From the NCBI GenBank assembly GCA_013694595.1, contig JACDCC010000373.1:1-36100 (forward strand): 36,100 bases of DNA, given 5' to 3'. The notes under the pieces were generated by a model. It was not told where the DNA came from and searched no databases. It saw nothing but the letters and a program-made list of their open reading frames with translations. Shown one piece after another: positions 10,461-19,610 of this stretch (the first letter of the stretch is position 1; each line of letters opens with the position of its first letter). Both the position numbers and the translations under genes were made by a program. This DNA comes from Chthoniobacterales bacterium (GTDB taxonomy: Bacteria; Verrucomicrobiota; Verrucomicrobiia; Chthoniobacterales; UBA10450).

Positions 10461-10534
10461 ATCGAGCAGGCCCCTCGCTAAACGCCAGCGTTGACGCCGC
10501 GAGCCTCTCGCAGCTAACTAGGCGCTTCGATAAT

Positions 10535-11298
10535 ATGAGCACGACCGCATCTATCTCGATTGACGGCGCCATCCGCGAGGCTGTGCAAAAGCAGGATGAA
10601 GCCGCTCTGCAACGCCGATACATTGGCCAGGACGAATTTCTCGTCGTGGAAGATTTCCTGCCGCCTGAGGTGATGGAAGAATGGGAAGCGCAATTGCCGT
10701 CGCTCGTGCCACGAATCCATCGCAATCACCTCCCGGGTCACAAGAAAGGCGGCAGCGTAGCGTATGACACGGTGGCGTCGATGGCTCCGGCGATCACAGT
10801 GTTTATCACAGTCCGCAGCTGCTCGGGTTGCTGCGGCGCATTGTCGGCGCCGAGATGCAGGAGTGCCCGCCTAACGACCCGCACCGCTGCGCTTTCTACG
10901 CCTACACTGAAGAAGGCGATCACATGGGGTTCCATTACGACACGTCCTACTACAAGGATCGACGCTGGACGCTGCTCGTCGGTTTCAAGGATGACTCGAG
11001 CTCACGTTTGCTCTGCCACCTGCACACGAAGAACCCGGACCGCGAAATCGAGAAGCTCGAACTCAAAATGACTCCAGGCATGCTCGTGCTCTTCAATGGC
11101 GACAAGGTCTATCACTCTGTCTCGCCGGTGAAAGCTGGCGAGACGCGCTACGTGGTTTCGATGCAATTCGTTACCTCCGGCGAGATGAATCCCTTCATAC
11201 GTTTCATCTCCAATATGAAAGACGCCGTCGGCTACTTCGGATTGCGCGGTGTCTTCGGAGCCGGCCAGCGCAAACCCGACGCAAAAGCCGCGCGGTGA
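10535..11298 (+). CDS. 2OG-Fe(II) oxygenase-like protein, split by an apparent one-base frameshift near 10770-10785
   Basis: ORF 10535 ends sense homology at ...KKGGSVAYDTVA; the alternate frame continues DGSGDHSVYHSPQLLGLLRRIVGAEMQECPPNDPHRCAFYAYTEEGDHMGFHYDTSYYKD...NGDKVYHSVSPVKAGETRYVVSM, with the HxD...H...R pattern of Fe(II)/2OG dioxygenases. Confidence 0.75.
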
Positions 11299-12374
11299 GC
11301 AAGGTGCCCGCCGTCCTGGTGTGTGATGGCGGGACGGGCAACCTCGAGATCGCGGGGCTGACTGTCCTGGATCGCATGGTGGTAGCGTCGCATCGGGCGG
11401 GTTGCGACCCGATTACGATCGTCGCGGAAACGGTGCCGCCGCTGGCGTGCGCGCAGGCACTTGGTATTCGGTTGTCGGTTGTGAAGGGCGCGCCTGCCGG
11501 GGTCCGCGACCCCGGCCACCCCACGCTCACGATCACCGGGGGCGTGCTGGTCGAATCTCGCGATCTCGAACGGGTGATCGCGGCTCGCGGACAGCTCGTC
11601 GCGCCGGATGGTTCGCCGCTGCCGATAAAAATGAACGCAGCCAATCCCCGCCCGGTCGTCGCACTTGGCGCCGCGCACACGATCACCGACGCAGCTTCAG
11701 CGCGTGAGGCGGAGCGGAAGCTTTGGGCATCGCTCGGGAGCAGCGCTGACGGCGTGGTCGATCGGTTTTTCAATCGCCCGCTCGGCCGCGCCGTGTTGAA
11801 GCTTCTCGTTCACACGTCGATCTCGCCGAACGCGGTTTCGATTGCCTCGATCCTGATCGGCGTCGGCGCAGCGCCGTTTTTTGTCGCGGGAGATTTTATC
11901 GTTGGCGCGCTGCTTCTCCAACTCTGCACGATTGTCGATTGCGTGGACGGGGATTTGGCGCGCGCTCTGTTCAAGCAGTCGCAACTCGGCAAATGGCTCG
12001 ATATTGGCGGCGATCAAGTCGTGCACGTCTGCGTCTTTGCCGCGATCGGGCTCGGGGTTGCGCGGGCGAATCCTCAGGTGCCGGCGATAGCGCTCGGCGC
12101 GAGCGCCGCGCTCGGAGTGTTGATTTGTTTCCCGGTGATCATCCGCGGCTTGCGCCGTCCGCCGGAACATCGCGGCTATCTGCTGAGCAAGCTGATGGAC
12201 GCCACCGCCAATCGTGACTTCACAGTTCTGCTACTCGCGCTCGCGTTTGTGGGCCGCATGGATCTGTTCGTCTGGATGGCTGGCATCGGCATCCACCTCT
12301 TCTGGATTGCGCTGCTCGCGCTACAGAGCGCCGGCCGGGTCCGCGCGGCCCCAATTTCGCGCGAGTCACCATGA
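11295..12374 (+). CDS. NTase-like N-terminal domain fused to CDP-alcohol phosphotransferase
   Basis: DCVDGDLARALFKQSQLGKWLDIGGD matches the CDP-OH-P-transferase motif DxxDGxxAR(x8)GxxxDxxxD. The ~150-aa N-terminal domain (LVCDGGTGNLEIAGLTVLDRMVVASHRAGCDPITIV) resembles a degenerate nucleotidyltransferase. GTG start overlapping the previous stop (GTGA). Confidence 0.85.
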   Translation: MSKVPAVLVCDGGTGNLEIAGLTVLDRMVVASHRAGCDPITIVAETVPPLACAQALGIRLSVVKGAPAGVRDPGHPTLTITGGVLVESRDLERVIAARGQLVAPDGSPLPIKMNAANPRPVVALGAAHTITDAASAREAERKLWASLGSSADGVVDRFFNRPLGRAVLKLLVHTSISPNAVSIASILIGVGAAPFFVAGDFIVGALLLQLCTIVDCVDGDLARALFKQSQLGKWLDIGGDQVVHVCVFAAIGLGVARANPQVPAIALGASAALGVLICFPVIIRGLRRPPEHRGYLLSKLMDATANRDFTVLLLALAFVGRMDLFVWMAGIGIHLFWIALLALQSAGRVRAAPISRESP

Positions 12375-13381
12375 AGCTCACGCTTCGTTGCCTGCTCGCA
12401 GCGGCGGGTCTCGTCCTCTTTGGCTGGTTCGTCTACCGCGCCGGAGTCGGTGAAATTGCGCGTGCCTTTACCAATCTTGGCTGGTGGCTACCCGTCGCGC
12501 TCCTGCCATTTCTGGCGGTCACATTACTCGACACGGTCGGCTGGCGCTTTGCGTTCGGGAGGGAGGGGACACATGGCATCGGGTTTCCGCGGCTGGTCCA
12601 GATTCGGTGGGCGGGCGAATCGATCAACGCGGTCCTGCCTTCTGCGTATATCGGTGGGGAGGCGGTGAAGGTGCATCTGCTGCGCAAGCGCGGGGTTCCT
12701 CCGCTGAACGGCGCTGCGAGTGTCGTTGCTGGCAAAACAGCGCAGGTGCTGGCCCAGGTCACGTTCATCGCGCTCGGTGCCCTGGCAGGAATGGCGAACC
12801 TGCCGTCGGATTCGCCGGCGCGCACTGGAATGTTGGCTGTCACGGGTCTGGCGCTCGCGATCGTTGCCACGCTCTTATGGCTGCAACGACGCGGCATCTT
12901 TACGACGCTCCTAGGGCTTACGAAGAAGCTCGGTCTTCGCATTCGCGCCTTCGCCGACCGGAGCGAGAAGCTGCGGCGACTCGATGACCGGATCTTCGAT
13001 TTCTACCGGAAGGAACCGGGAAGATTCGGGCTGAGTTGTGCCGCATATTTTTGTGGCTGGATGACGGACGCGCTCGAGATCCTGCTCGTGTCACATCTGC
13101 TCGGGATGCCGCTGGAGTGGAGCGAGGCGATTGCGATCGAAGCCTTCATCAGCGTCGCGAAGGCGCTCGGAATTTTCGTGCCGGGTGCGTTGGGCGTGCA
13201 GGAGTCCGGCTTTGTCTTTCTGTTTCTCCTCTTCGCGCTGCCGACCACGCTCGGGGTTTCCTATGCGATTTTTCGTCGCGGCCGCGAGGTAATCTTCGCA
13301 GGCGTCGGCGCCGCGATGCTGTATGCCGAAGGATTGATCTCCGGTGGCAAGCTGACGACGAAGGTGGAGGCGCCGGCATGA
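12371..13381 (+). CDS. Lysylphosphatidylglycerol synthase transmembrane/flippase-like domain protein
   Basis: Multi-TM protein with GESINAVLPSAYIGGEAVKVHLLRKRGVP and SVAKALGIFVPGALGVQESGFVFLF, typical of the LPG_synthase_TM (YbhN/AglD) family; ATGA overlap with upstream gene. Confidence 0.85.
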   Translation: MKLTLRCLLAAAGLVLFGWFVYRAGVGEIARAFTNLGWWLPVALLPFLAVTLLDTVGWRFAFGREGTHGIGFPRLVQIRWAGESINAVLPSAYIGGEAVKVHLLRKRGVPPLNGAASVVAGKTAQVLAQVTFIALGALAGMANLPSDSPARTGMLAVTGLALAIVATLLWLQRRGIFTTLLGLTKKLGLRIRAFADRSEKLRRLDDRIFDFYRKEPGRFGLSCAAYFCGWMTDALEILLVSHLLGMPLEWSEAIAIEAFISVAKALGIFVPGALGVQESGFVFLFLLFALPTTLGVSYAIFRRGREVIFAGVGAAMLYAEGLISGGKLTTKVEAPA

Positions 13382-14118
13382 AGGCGATCATCTGTGCAGC
13401 CGGGCGGGGGATGCGGCTGGGCGCCACTTCGCCGAAGGTGCTGCTCGAGTTTGGCGGTCGCACTTTGCTCGAGTGGCACGCGGTTCGATTGCGCGCAGTC
13501 GGCGTGCACGACGTGGTCATCGTCACTGGCCATCTGCACGAGCAAATCACGCGCGTTCTGCCCGCGATCGCCGCGCGTCATGAACTCACGATACGCGAAA
13601 TCGTGAACGAGCGGTTTCGCGAAGGCAGCGTGCTCAGTCTGGCCGCTGCGCTGCCGGAGATCGAAGGCCGTGAGGATCCCATCCTGCTGATGGATGCCGA
13701 TGTGCTTTATCCCGCGCAAATACTCGAACGGCTGATCCAGTCGCCGCATTCGACCGCGCTGCTTCTGGATCGGGAATATTCTACCGCCGATGATGATCCT
13801 GTTCTCGTGCCGGTAAAGAATGGTCGTGCGTGCGAGTTTCAAAAGAAGTGGGCGGGCGAGGCGGAGTTCGTGGGCGAGTCGATTGGCTTCTTCAAGATCG
13901 GGATCAACGACTTGACGATGCTCGCTGAAGAAACGCGCGGACGCAGTGCAGGCGCGGTGGTGCATGACTCTTACGACGACGTGCTGCGGGCGATGGTTTT
14001 GGCGGATCGCTTTGGGTACGTCGACGTAACAGGCATGCCTTGGACGGAGATTGATTTTCCCGATGACGCCCAACGCGCGCGAGACGTGATCCTGCCCGCG
14101 ATCGAAGCACTTCCATGA
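13378..14118 (+). CDS. NTP transferase domain protein (LicC/PntC-like cytidylyltransferase)
   Basis: MKAIICAAGRGMRLGATSPKVLLEFGGRTLLEWHAVRLRAVGVHDVVIVTGH...DPILLMDADVLY, with the canonical AAGxGxRL...PK NTase signature; ATGA overlap with upstream gene. Confidence 0.88.
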   Translation: MKAIICAAGRGMRLGATSPKVLLEFGGRTLLEWHAVRLRAVGVHDVVIVTGHLHEQITRVLPAIAARHELTIREIVNERFREGSVLSLAAALPEIEGREDPILLMDADVLYPAQILERLIQSPHSTALLLDREYSTADDDPVLVPVKNGRACEFQKKWAGEAEFVGESIGFFKIGINDLTMLAEETRGRSAGAVVHDSYDDVLRAMVLADRFGYVDVTGMPWTEIDFPDDAQRARDVILPAIEALP

Positions 14119-15197
14119 TACCGCCGGACATTTCCACCTTCTTTGCCGGGCAACAGGTGCTCGTCACCGGAGCTTCCGGATTTATCGGGTGGCACGTCGC
14201 CGATCTGCTGGTGGCGGCTGGCGCGCGCGTTCGCGCGTTGGTTCGGCCGGCGACGCCCAGAGGCCGGGAAGCGTTCGATTGGATCGAGGGCGACCTGCTC
14301 CGGCGCGATTCGCTGGACGCCGCGCTGCGCGAGTGTCGCTACGTGTTCCATGTCGCCGGCGATTACCGTTTTTGGGCGTGCGATCCGCGGGAGATTTTCG
14401 CGAACAACGTGCAGGGCACAATCAACGTGCTCGCAGCATCGAAAGCGGCTGGCATCGAGAAGATCGTTTACACGAGCACGACCGGCATCCTGGAACGCGG
14501 CACCGCGGAAAACCTGGCGACAGAGTCACGTCTCGCGTCGCCTGCAACGTTCAAGGGACCTTACAAGCGATCGAAATTCGACGCTTTCCACGAAGCGCAA
14601 GCGCGCGCCGACGCGGGATGGCCGATCGTGACGGCGTTACCCACGGCGCCGATCGGGCCGCACGATGTAAAGCCGACGCCGACCGGGATGATCATCGTCC
14701 AATTCCTGAATGGACGCATCCCGATGCTCGCACGGACCGGGCTCAACTTCGTGGACGTGCGACAATGCGCACTCGGGCATCTCCTCGCGATGGTGCGCGG
14801 CGAGCGTGCCGAGCGTTACCTGCTCGGCGGGACGAATCTGTGGCTTGGCGAATTCCTGCAGCAACTGGAGCCATTCGCGGAGCATCGGGCGCCACGATGG
14901 CACGCGCCGCATTGGCTCAGCTATGCGGTGGCATGTGCCAGTGAAACAGCGGCCATGTTTTCCCCGCGCTGGACGCCATTCGTGACGCGCGAATCGGTGC
15001 AGATGTCGCGCGGCCCGCATTTTTCCAGCAACGAAAAGGCGGAACGCGAGCTCGGCTACGCAATGGTGCCGATCACCGATGCAATTCGCGCCGCCGTTGC
15101 GGATTTCGAAGCACGCGGCGTGGTGCGCCGGAGAGCTCCTGGTACGCGCGAGGCGGAGCCGCCGGCCTCTGACCGCAATTCATCGCAGGCCCGCTAG
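14115..15197 (+). CDS. NAD-dependent epimerase/dehydratase, HpnA (hopanoid-associated sugar epimerase)-like
   Basis: VLVTGASGFIGWHVADLL; FHVAGDYRFWACDPREIFANNVQGTINVLAASKAAGIEKIVYTSTTGIL; GPYKRSKFDA; TPIGPHDVKPTPTG-like segment (TAPIGPHDVKPTPTGMIIVQFLNGRIP) and ERYLLGGTNLWL resemble HpnA. Confidence 0.82.
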   Translation: MIPPDISTFFAGQQVLVTGASGFIGWHVADLLVAAGARVRALVRPATPRGREAFDWIEGDLLRRDSLDAALRECRYVFHVAGDYRFWACDPREIFANNVQGTINVLAASKAAGIEKIVYTSTTGILERGTAENLATESRLASPATFKGPYKRSKFDAFHEAQARADAGWPIVTALPTAPIGPHDVKPTPTGMIIVQFLNGRIPMLARTGLNFVDVRQCALGHLLAMVRGERAERYLLGGTNLWLGEFLQQLEPFAEHRAPRWHAPHWLSYAVACASETAAMFSPRWTPFVTRESVQMSRGPHFSSNEKAERELGYAMVPITDAIRAAVADFEARGVVRRRAPGTREAEPPASDRNSSQAR

Positions 15198-16099
15198 AAC
15201 TTCGTGCTGAGCGAGATTGATCCGTAGGGCGCGCCGCCATCGGCTTTGTAGCGGATATCTGCGCGGTAGTAATCGAACTCGCGGTAGGGGAGATAACCGC
15301 CTTCGAGAGCGATCTTGCACGTCTCGCCCAATTTCATGATCGCGCCGATTCCGGTGCGGATCTCTGTGTAACGCAGCATGGCGTTGTTCAGGTTGGCGGG
15401 TTCGCGCGCGTCGCCGACGAAATCGTCATCGACGCGGAAGTTCTTCGACTTCAGGTCGGCACCCACATAGAGGGTCAGGTTGCGGCTCATTTCGTACTCC
15501 AGCCGTGGAGTCGGCACGACGGCGTTCAGCACCCATTGCGGTGCAAATTTCCAGCGAATGCCGCCGCCGGGAATGACGGGAAATTCGCCCTCGTAATCGA
15601 CACCGACGCCGAAGACGAACTGAAGCGTCGAGCTGTAAAGATAAGTGCCGCCGAGGATGAACGGCGCGTTGAAGTCCCGACCTTCGATATCGTCGGCGGA
15701 ATAAAAGCCGGGCTTTGCCTCGAAGCGGATCAGGAACGAATCGGAAAGCTTGGTATCGAGGCCAATGATCGCGGCGATCGATTGCAGCCGATCGGGAACC
15801 TGCAAGCCCTCAGCGATATCGAAATCGTAGATTTCGTACTCTGCGCCAAGGCGCAGAATGCCGACTGGCGTGCGCGGCAGAATGAGGAAACGGGCGAGGC
15901 CTTGGAATTCATCGAAATCGTCGATCCTGCGGGAGCCGCGTTCGACGTCTCCTTCGCCGACGTACGTGCCTTGCACGTCGAATTCAAAACCGAGGGGATC
16001 AATGTCGCTCGTCGAGGCGGGAGCTTCCACCATCCCGGCGAAAGTGTGAGCAGCGAGGAAACAAAAGCCGAAGCCGAGGAGGCGCAGAAGATTTTTCAT
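15194..16099 (-). CDS. Outer-membrane beta-barrel protein (DUF6268-like)
   Basis: Signal peptide MKNLLRLLGFGFCFLAAHTFAGMVEA, then alternating beta-strand pattern ending in ...GSISLSTKF with a C-terminal aromatic residue. Confidence 0.65.
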   Translation of the reverse strand: MKNLLRLLGFGFCFLAAHTFAGMVEAPASTSDIDPLGFEFDVQGTYVGEGDVERGSRRIDDFDEFQGLARFLILPRTPVGILRLGAEYEIYDFDIAEGLQVPDRLQSIAAIIGLDTKLSDSFLIRFEAKPGFYSADDIEGRDFNAPFILGGTYLYSSTLQFVFGVGVDYEGEFPVIPGGGIRWKFAPQWVLNAVVPTPRLEYEMSRNLTLYVGADLKSKNFRVDDDFVGDAREPANLNNAMLRYTEIRTGIGAIMKLGETCKIALEGGYLPYREFDYYRADIRYKADGGAPYGSISLSTKF

Positions 16100-16132
16100 A
16101 GAAGAGAGAAGAGACCGATCGCGGAGAGATTG

Positions 16133-17179
16133 CTAACGAGCGCCGCCGGTGTCACGCCGAAAGAGCGACACAACACGGGAAATGTCTTTGATCATCGTCG
16201 ACTCGGCCGCGATCCGCTCGATGCCGCGCAGCGATCCGACGGAGCCGGACGACACCATGTCGCCGCGCCACACCAGCGTCGATGACTTGCCCCCGACCTC
16301 GACGGGCCAGAGTTGGTGCAGCGTCAACCCGGCAAAATAACCGCCGCTCGCATAGTAAAGCGCGCTCGCGGTCTGGATTGAGCCGCCCGCTGCTGGCCGG
16401 CTGTAGAAGGCGCCAAGCGTCAGCACGCCGCGTTCGTCGACCGACTGCATCTCCCAGTATAAGTCGGGCTTGATCGAACCCGCGCCACGTCCGATGCCGG
16501 TCGCCGCCAGTAGCCCCGCGAACTGCTGACGCACCTTGCCCTGCTGACTCAGCATGGCGTTGAACTCCTCGCCGGCACGCACGTTCTGACCGGTGTGATC
16601 GTAGGGCGGCAAGGCCGAGCTGCCGCCGGATGCGAACGCCTGCGCGCGCGCGGCCAGCACATTGCTCCAGAACGCGGCGACCGAACCGGACATCGTCCCG
16701 GCGGCCTTCGCGGGAATTTGCTTTGCCTCCGCGCTGCTGAGCTGGAGATCGGACGAGCCCTGTGCCGTGGCGGTGGCGAGATACTGCACGGCAGGATTAT
16801 TAGGCGCATTCTGCAAGCGGGAAAAATTCGAGGCGCTCGGCGACGCTGGCAGATCGGAGTGAACAAATACCTTCAGCTCCGGGTGCCTGGTCGCGCTCCA
16901 TTGCCGCATCGCGGCGAGCTGCTCGGCGGGCGCTCGCGGCACGACGTAGGCGGTCTGCACTGAGAGAAAACGCCCGCCCGACGGGCCGCGCATCGGTTTC
17001 TGGTCGGCCTGGCCGAGCCGCGCGAGATCGACTTTCGGGAAGACCGAGAAGCTGGCGAGCTCGGAAGCCGGGTCAGCACGGACGTCGGAAGCGGGAACGA
17101 TCACCCACAGCAGTGCGGAGATGCCGCACAGGATCGTGCGTGCACGAAGAGTGGAGCTGCGGCAGCGTTGCGTTTCCAT
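16133..17179 (-). CDS. Conserved hypothetical secreted protein (probable start METQRCRSS at 17179; ORF extends to 17230)
   Basis: ORF of 365 aa with hydrophobic N-terminal segment TILCGISALLWVIVPASDVRADPASE after the internal Met; no recognised domain. Confidence 0.6.
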   Translation of the reverse strand: METQRCRSSTLRARTILCGISALLWVIVPASDVRADPASELASFSVFPKVDLARLGQADQKPMRGPSGGRFLSVQTAYVVPRAPAEQLAAMRQWSATRHPELKVFVHSDLPASPSASNFSRLQNAPNNPAVQYLATATAQGSSDLQLSSAEAKQIPAKAAGTMSGSVAAFWSNVLAARAQAFASGGSSALPPYDHTGQNVRAGEEFNAMLSQQGKVRQQFAGLLAATGIGRGAGSIKPDLYWEMQSVDERGVLTLGAFYSRPAAGGSIQTASALYYASGGYFAGLTLHQLWPVEVGGKSSTLVWRGDMVSSGSVGSLRGIERIAAESTMIKDISRVVSLFRRDTGGAR

Positions 17180-17310
17180 TTTGAAGAAGGGACTTCTATT
17201 CCCATAGTGCAGGGCTTGCAAACCTATCACTCAGCGAGGCGCGAGTCATCGCCGGCTCCATACGTTCGCACGCCATCATGACGACAAGCGCGCCGCGTCA
17301 ATGCACGCTT

Positions 17311-17433
17311 GTCATCCTGAGCCGCGCAGACGGCGAAGGATCTCGCATAGGGTTTTTGGCTCATCGCTCGATCGTGTGTGCACAGGACCCTGCGCGGGGT
17401 CCTTCGGCGCGCTTTGCCAGCCCCAGGATGACC
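17311..17433. repeat. Imperfect palindromic intergenic repeat, element A (GTCATCCTGAGCCGCGCAGACGGCGAAGGATCTCGC ... GGGTCCTTCGGCGCGCTTTGCCAGCCCCAGGATGAC)
   Basis: Outer arms GTCATCCTG/CAGGATGAC plus CGAAGGAT/GTCCTTCG inverted; core shared with 19621-19645. Confidence 0.75.
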
Positions 17434-17458
17434 GCGTGATGCAGGCCAGCTTTGCGAC

Positions 17459-18403
17459 ATGAGCGCTCCTGTCATCGTCCTCGATCAACTCCGCAAAACC
17501 TACGGCGACTTCGTCGCCGTCGAGGGGCTCACGCTCTCGATTGAGCCGGGCGCGATTTTCGGCTTTCTCGGCGCAAACGGCGCCGGCAAAACCACTACGA
17601 TGCGGATGCTCTGCGGGCTGCTTCGACCGACCAGCGGCCGGGCGACCATCGCCGACGCGGATGTCTGGACGCAACGGCACGAAGTGCGATCGAAGTTTGG
17701 GTATGTGGCGCAGCGCTTCAGCCTTTATCCCGACCTGACCGTGGATGAAAACATGCGGTTCTTCGCCGGAGCTTCGCGCGTTCCTGCTGGCGAGATCGAC
17801 AGCCGCATCGCGCGCTTGTTGAAGCTGACCGACATTGAAGGAAAGCGTCACACGGCGGCAGGCAGTCTGTCCGGCGGGATGCGCCAATTGCTCGCGCTCG
17901 CCTGCGCGTTGGTGCACGAGCCGCCGCTGCTGTTCCTTGATGAGCCGACCTCCGGGTTGGATCCGGTGCATCGGCAGCAGATGTGGAATCTGTTGTACGA
18001 CTTGAGCAACGCCGGCATCACGGTGTTTGTCACGACGCACTACATGGATGAGGCGGAGCGGTGCACGGAAGTCGGCTTCATCGATCGTGGGCGCCTGCTC
18101 GCAAAAGCGTCGCCGCGTGGTTTGAAGGCGAGCTTCCAGGCGAGGCTGCTCGAGATCGATGTCGAACCGGTGATGCCGGCGCTCGTCAGGTTGCGGGATG
18201 AACCGGAGATCCTCGGCGTGTCGCTGCGCAGCGGCAGCTTGCGCCTTTACATCGCGGAGCCGGAGAAGCTGCTGGCGCGCTGGCGCGAAAAATGGCCATT
18301 CGAGGGACTGCGGCTAGTCGGAGACCGTTGGGTCGAGCCGGACATGGAAGACGTTTTCACCGCTTACTCGCAAGGCTACGACGCGGTCCTGAAGCAACCA
18401 TGA
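17459..18403 (+). CDS. ABC transporter ATP-binding protein (ABC-2 type export)
   Basis: Walker A GANGAGKTT, signature LSGGM, Walker B LLFLDEPTSGLDP. Confidence 0.93.
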   Translation: MSAPVIVLDQLRKTYGDFVAVEGLTLSIEPGAIFGFLGANGAGKTTTMRMLCGLLRPTSGRATIADADVWTQRHEVRSKFGYVAQRFSLYPDLTVDENMRFFAGASRVPAGEIDSRIARLLKLTDIEGKRHTAAGSLSGGMRQLLALACALVHEPPLLFLDEPTSGLDPVHRQQMWNLLYDLSNAGITVFVTTHYMDEAERCTEVGFIDRGRLLAKASPRGLKASFQARLLEIDVEPVMPALVRLRDEPEILGVSLRSGSLRLYIAEPEKLLARWREKWPFEGLRLVGDRWVEPDMEDVFTAYSQGYDAVLKQP

Positions 18404-19587
18404 ACCGAAGCTCCATCACCGCGATCGCGAGCGTCGCGTACAAAGAATTCCTGCATATCTATCGCGATCGACGCGTGCTGCTGTTGCTGTTGATCCTGCC
18501 GCCGGTATTTACGCTCATTTTTGGACACGCCTTCGAGTCCGGTGAGCGCAAGAACGTGCCAGCGTTGCTGATTAACGCCGATGACGCCGAGCGCACGCAG
18601 CGTTTTGTCGATCGGCTGCTCGCGAACGAGACTTTCGCGTGGCGCCAAGAGGCGCCTGGCACAGGCAGCGAGACGGATCTGCTCGGCCGAGGAGCGCGCG
18701 GCGCGCTGGTCATCCCGGCGGGCTGGAGCCAGAGCCTCACGAACGGCGAACCTATCCCGCTGCAGATGTATCTCGACGGCAGCGACACGAGCACGGGCGA
18801 GCAATTGCAGGGTGCGCTGCAGAAGACGCTCGGCGACTTCCAGCTCAGCGAGCGCACGGAGCTGATCGATCGATTGCCCGACGAGGTGATCAAGTTCGGC
18901 AAACAGTTGCCGCTGGAAGTGCGCAACGAATTTGTCTCGGCGATGGAAGCCTGGGAGGTCGAGGAGCAGGTGCTCTATAACCCGGAGGAGCGTTTCATCG
19001 ATTACGTGCTGCCGGGCGTGATCGGCATCATCTTGCAGCTCATCACGGTGACGCTGATGGCCTGCACCCTCGCGCGCGAGCGGGAGTCCGGCACGCTCTA
19101 CCAGCTGATGGTCACGGCGCTGCGCCGCGGTGAGATTGTCGTCGGCAAGATGCTGCCCTACCTGGCGATCTCGGTGTTTCTGATCATCGTCATCATGCTG
19201 CTGGCCGGCTGGCATTTTAACGTGAAATTTCACCAGCCCGGCGCGCTCGCTCTAATCTGCTTGTTGTTCCTGCTGTGCTCGCTCGGTTTAGGTCTCCTGA
19301 TTTCAGCGGTCTCGCGGACACAGACGCAGGCGATTCAATTCTCAGTGTTTTTTCTGCTGCCGGTTTTCGTCTTATCCGGCGCGTTTGCGCCGCTGGAACA
19401 GCTGCCGGGCGCGATCCGCTGGATCTCCGAACTCTTCCCGCTGACGCATTTCTGCCGCGCGTTTCGGCTGGTGAACCTCTATCACGCGCCAATGTCGTTT
19501 TACGCGCCGAGTCTGATCGCGCTTTGCATCGGAACGGTGGTGACGTTCGTCGGCGCCGCGTTCCTGTTGCGCAGAATAGAAGAGTGA
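18400..19587 (+). CDS. ABC-2 type transporter permease
   Basis: MNRSSITAIASVAYKEFLHIYRDRRVLLLLLILPPVFTLIFGHAFES...ARERESGTLYQLMVTALRRGEIVVGKMLPY; ATGA overlap with ATPase gene. Confidence 0.9.
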   Translation: MNRSSITAIASVAYKEFLHIYRDRRVLLLLLILPPVFTLIFGHAFESGERKNVPALLINADDAERTQRFVDRLLANETFAWRQEAPGTGSETDLLGRGARGALVIPAGWSQSLTNGEPIPLQMYLDGSDTSTGEQLQGALQKTLGDFQLSERTELIDRLPDEVIKFGKQLPLEVRNEFVSAMEAWEVEEQVLYNPEERFIDYVLPGVIGIILQLITVTLMACTLARERESGTLYQLMVTALRRGEIVVGKMLPYLAISVFLIIVIMLLAGWHFNVKFHQPGALALICLLFLLCSLGLGLLISAVSRTQTQAIQFSVFFLLPVFVLSGAFAPLEQLPGAIRWISELFPLTHFCRAFRLVNLYHAPMSFYAPSLIALCIGTVVTFVGAAFLLRRIEE

Positions 19588-19610
19588 CGGTGCACATGAC
19601 GTGTCGCACA

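Noticed and set aside
9087-10481. 464-aa plus-strand ORF opposite PEP mutase-NTase
   Set aside because: Shadow ORF, His/Arg/Asp-rich, no recognisable family; the opposite strand is confidently coding.
17459-19587. ABC pair as an antibiotic or toxin export system
   Set aside because: Sequence supports only a generic ABC-2 exporter; no substrate gene or immunity gene is adjacent.
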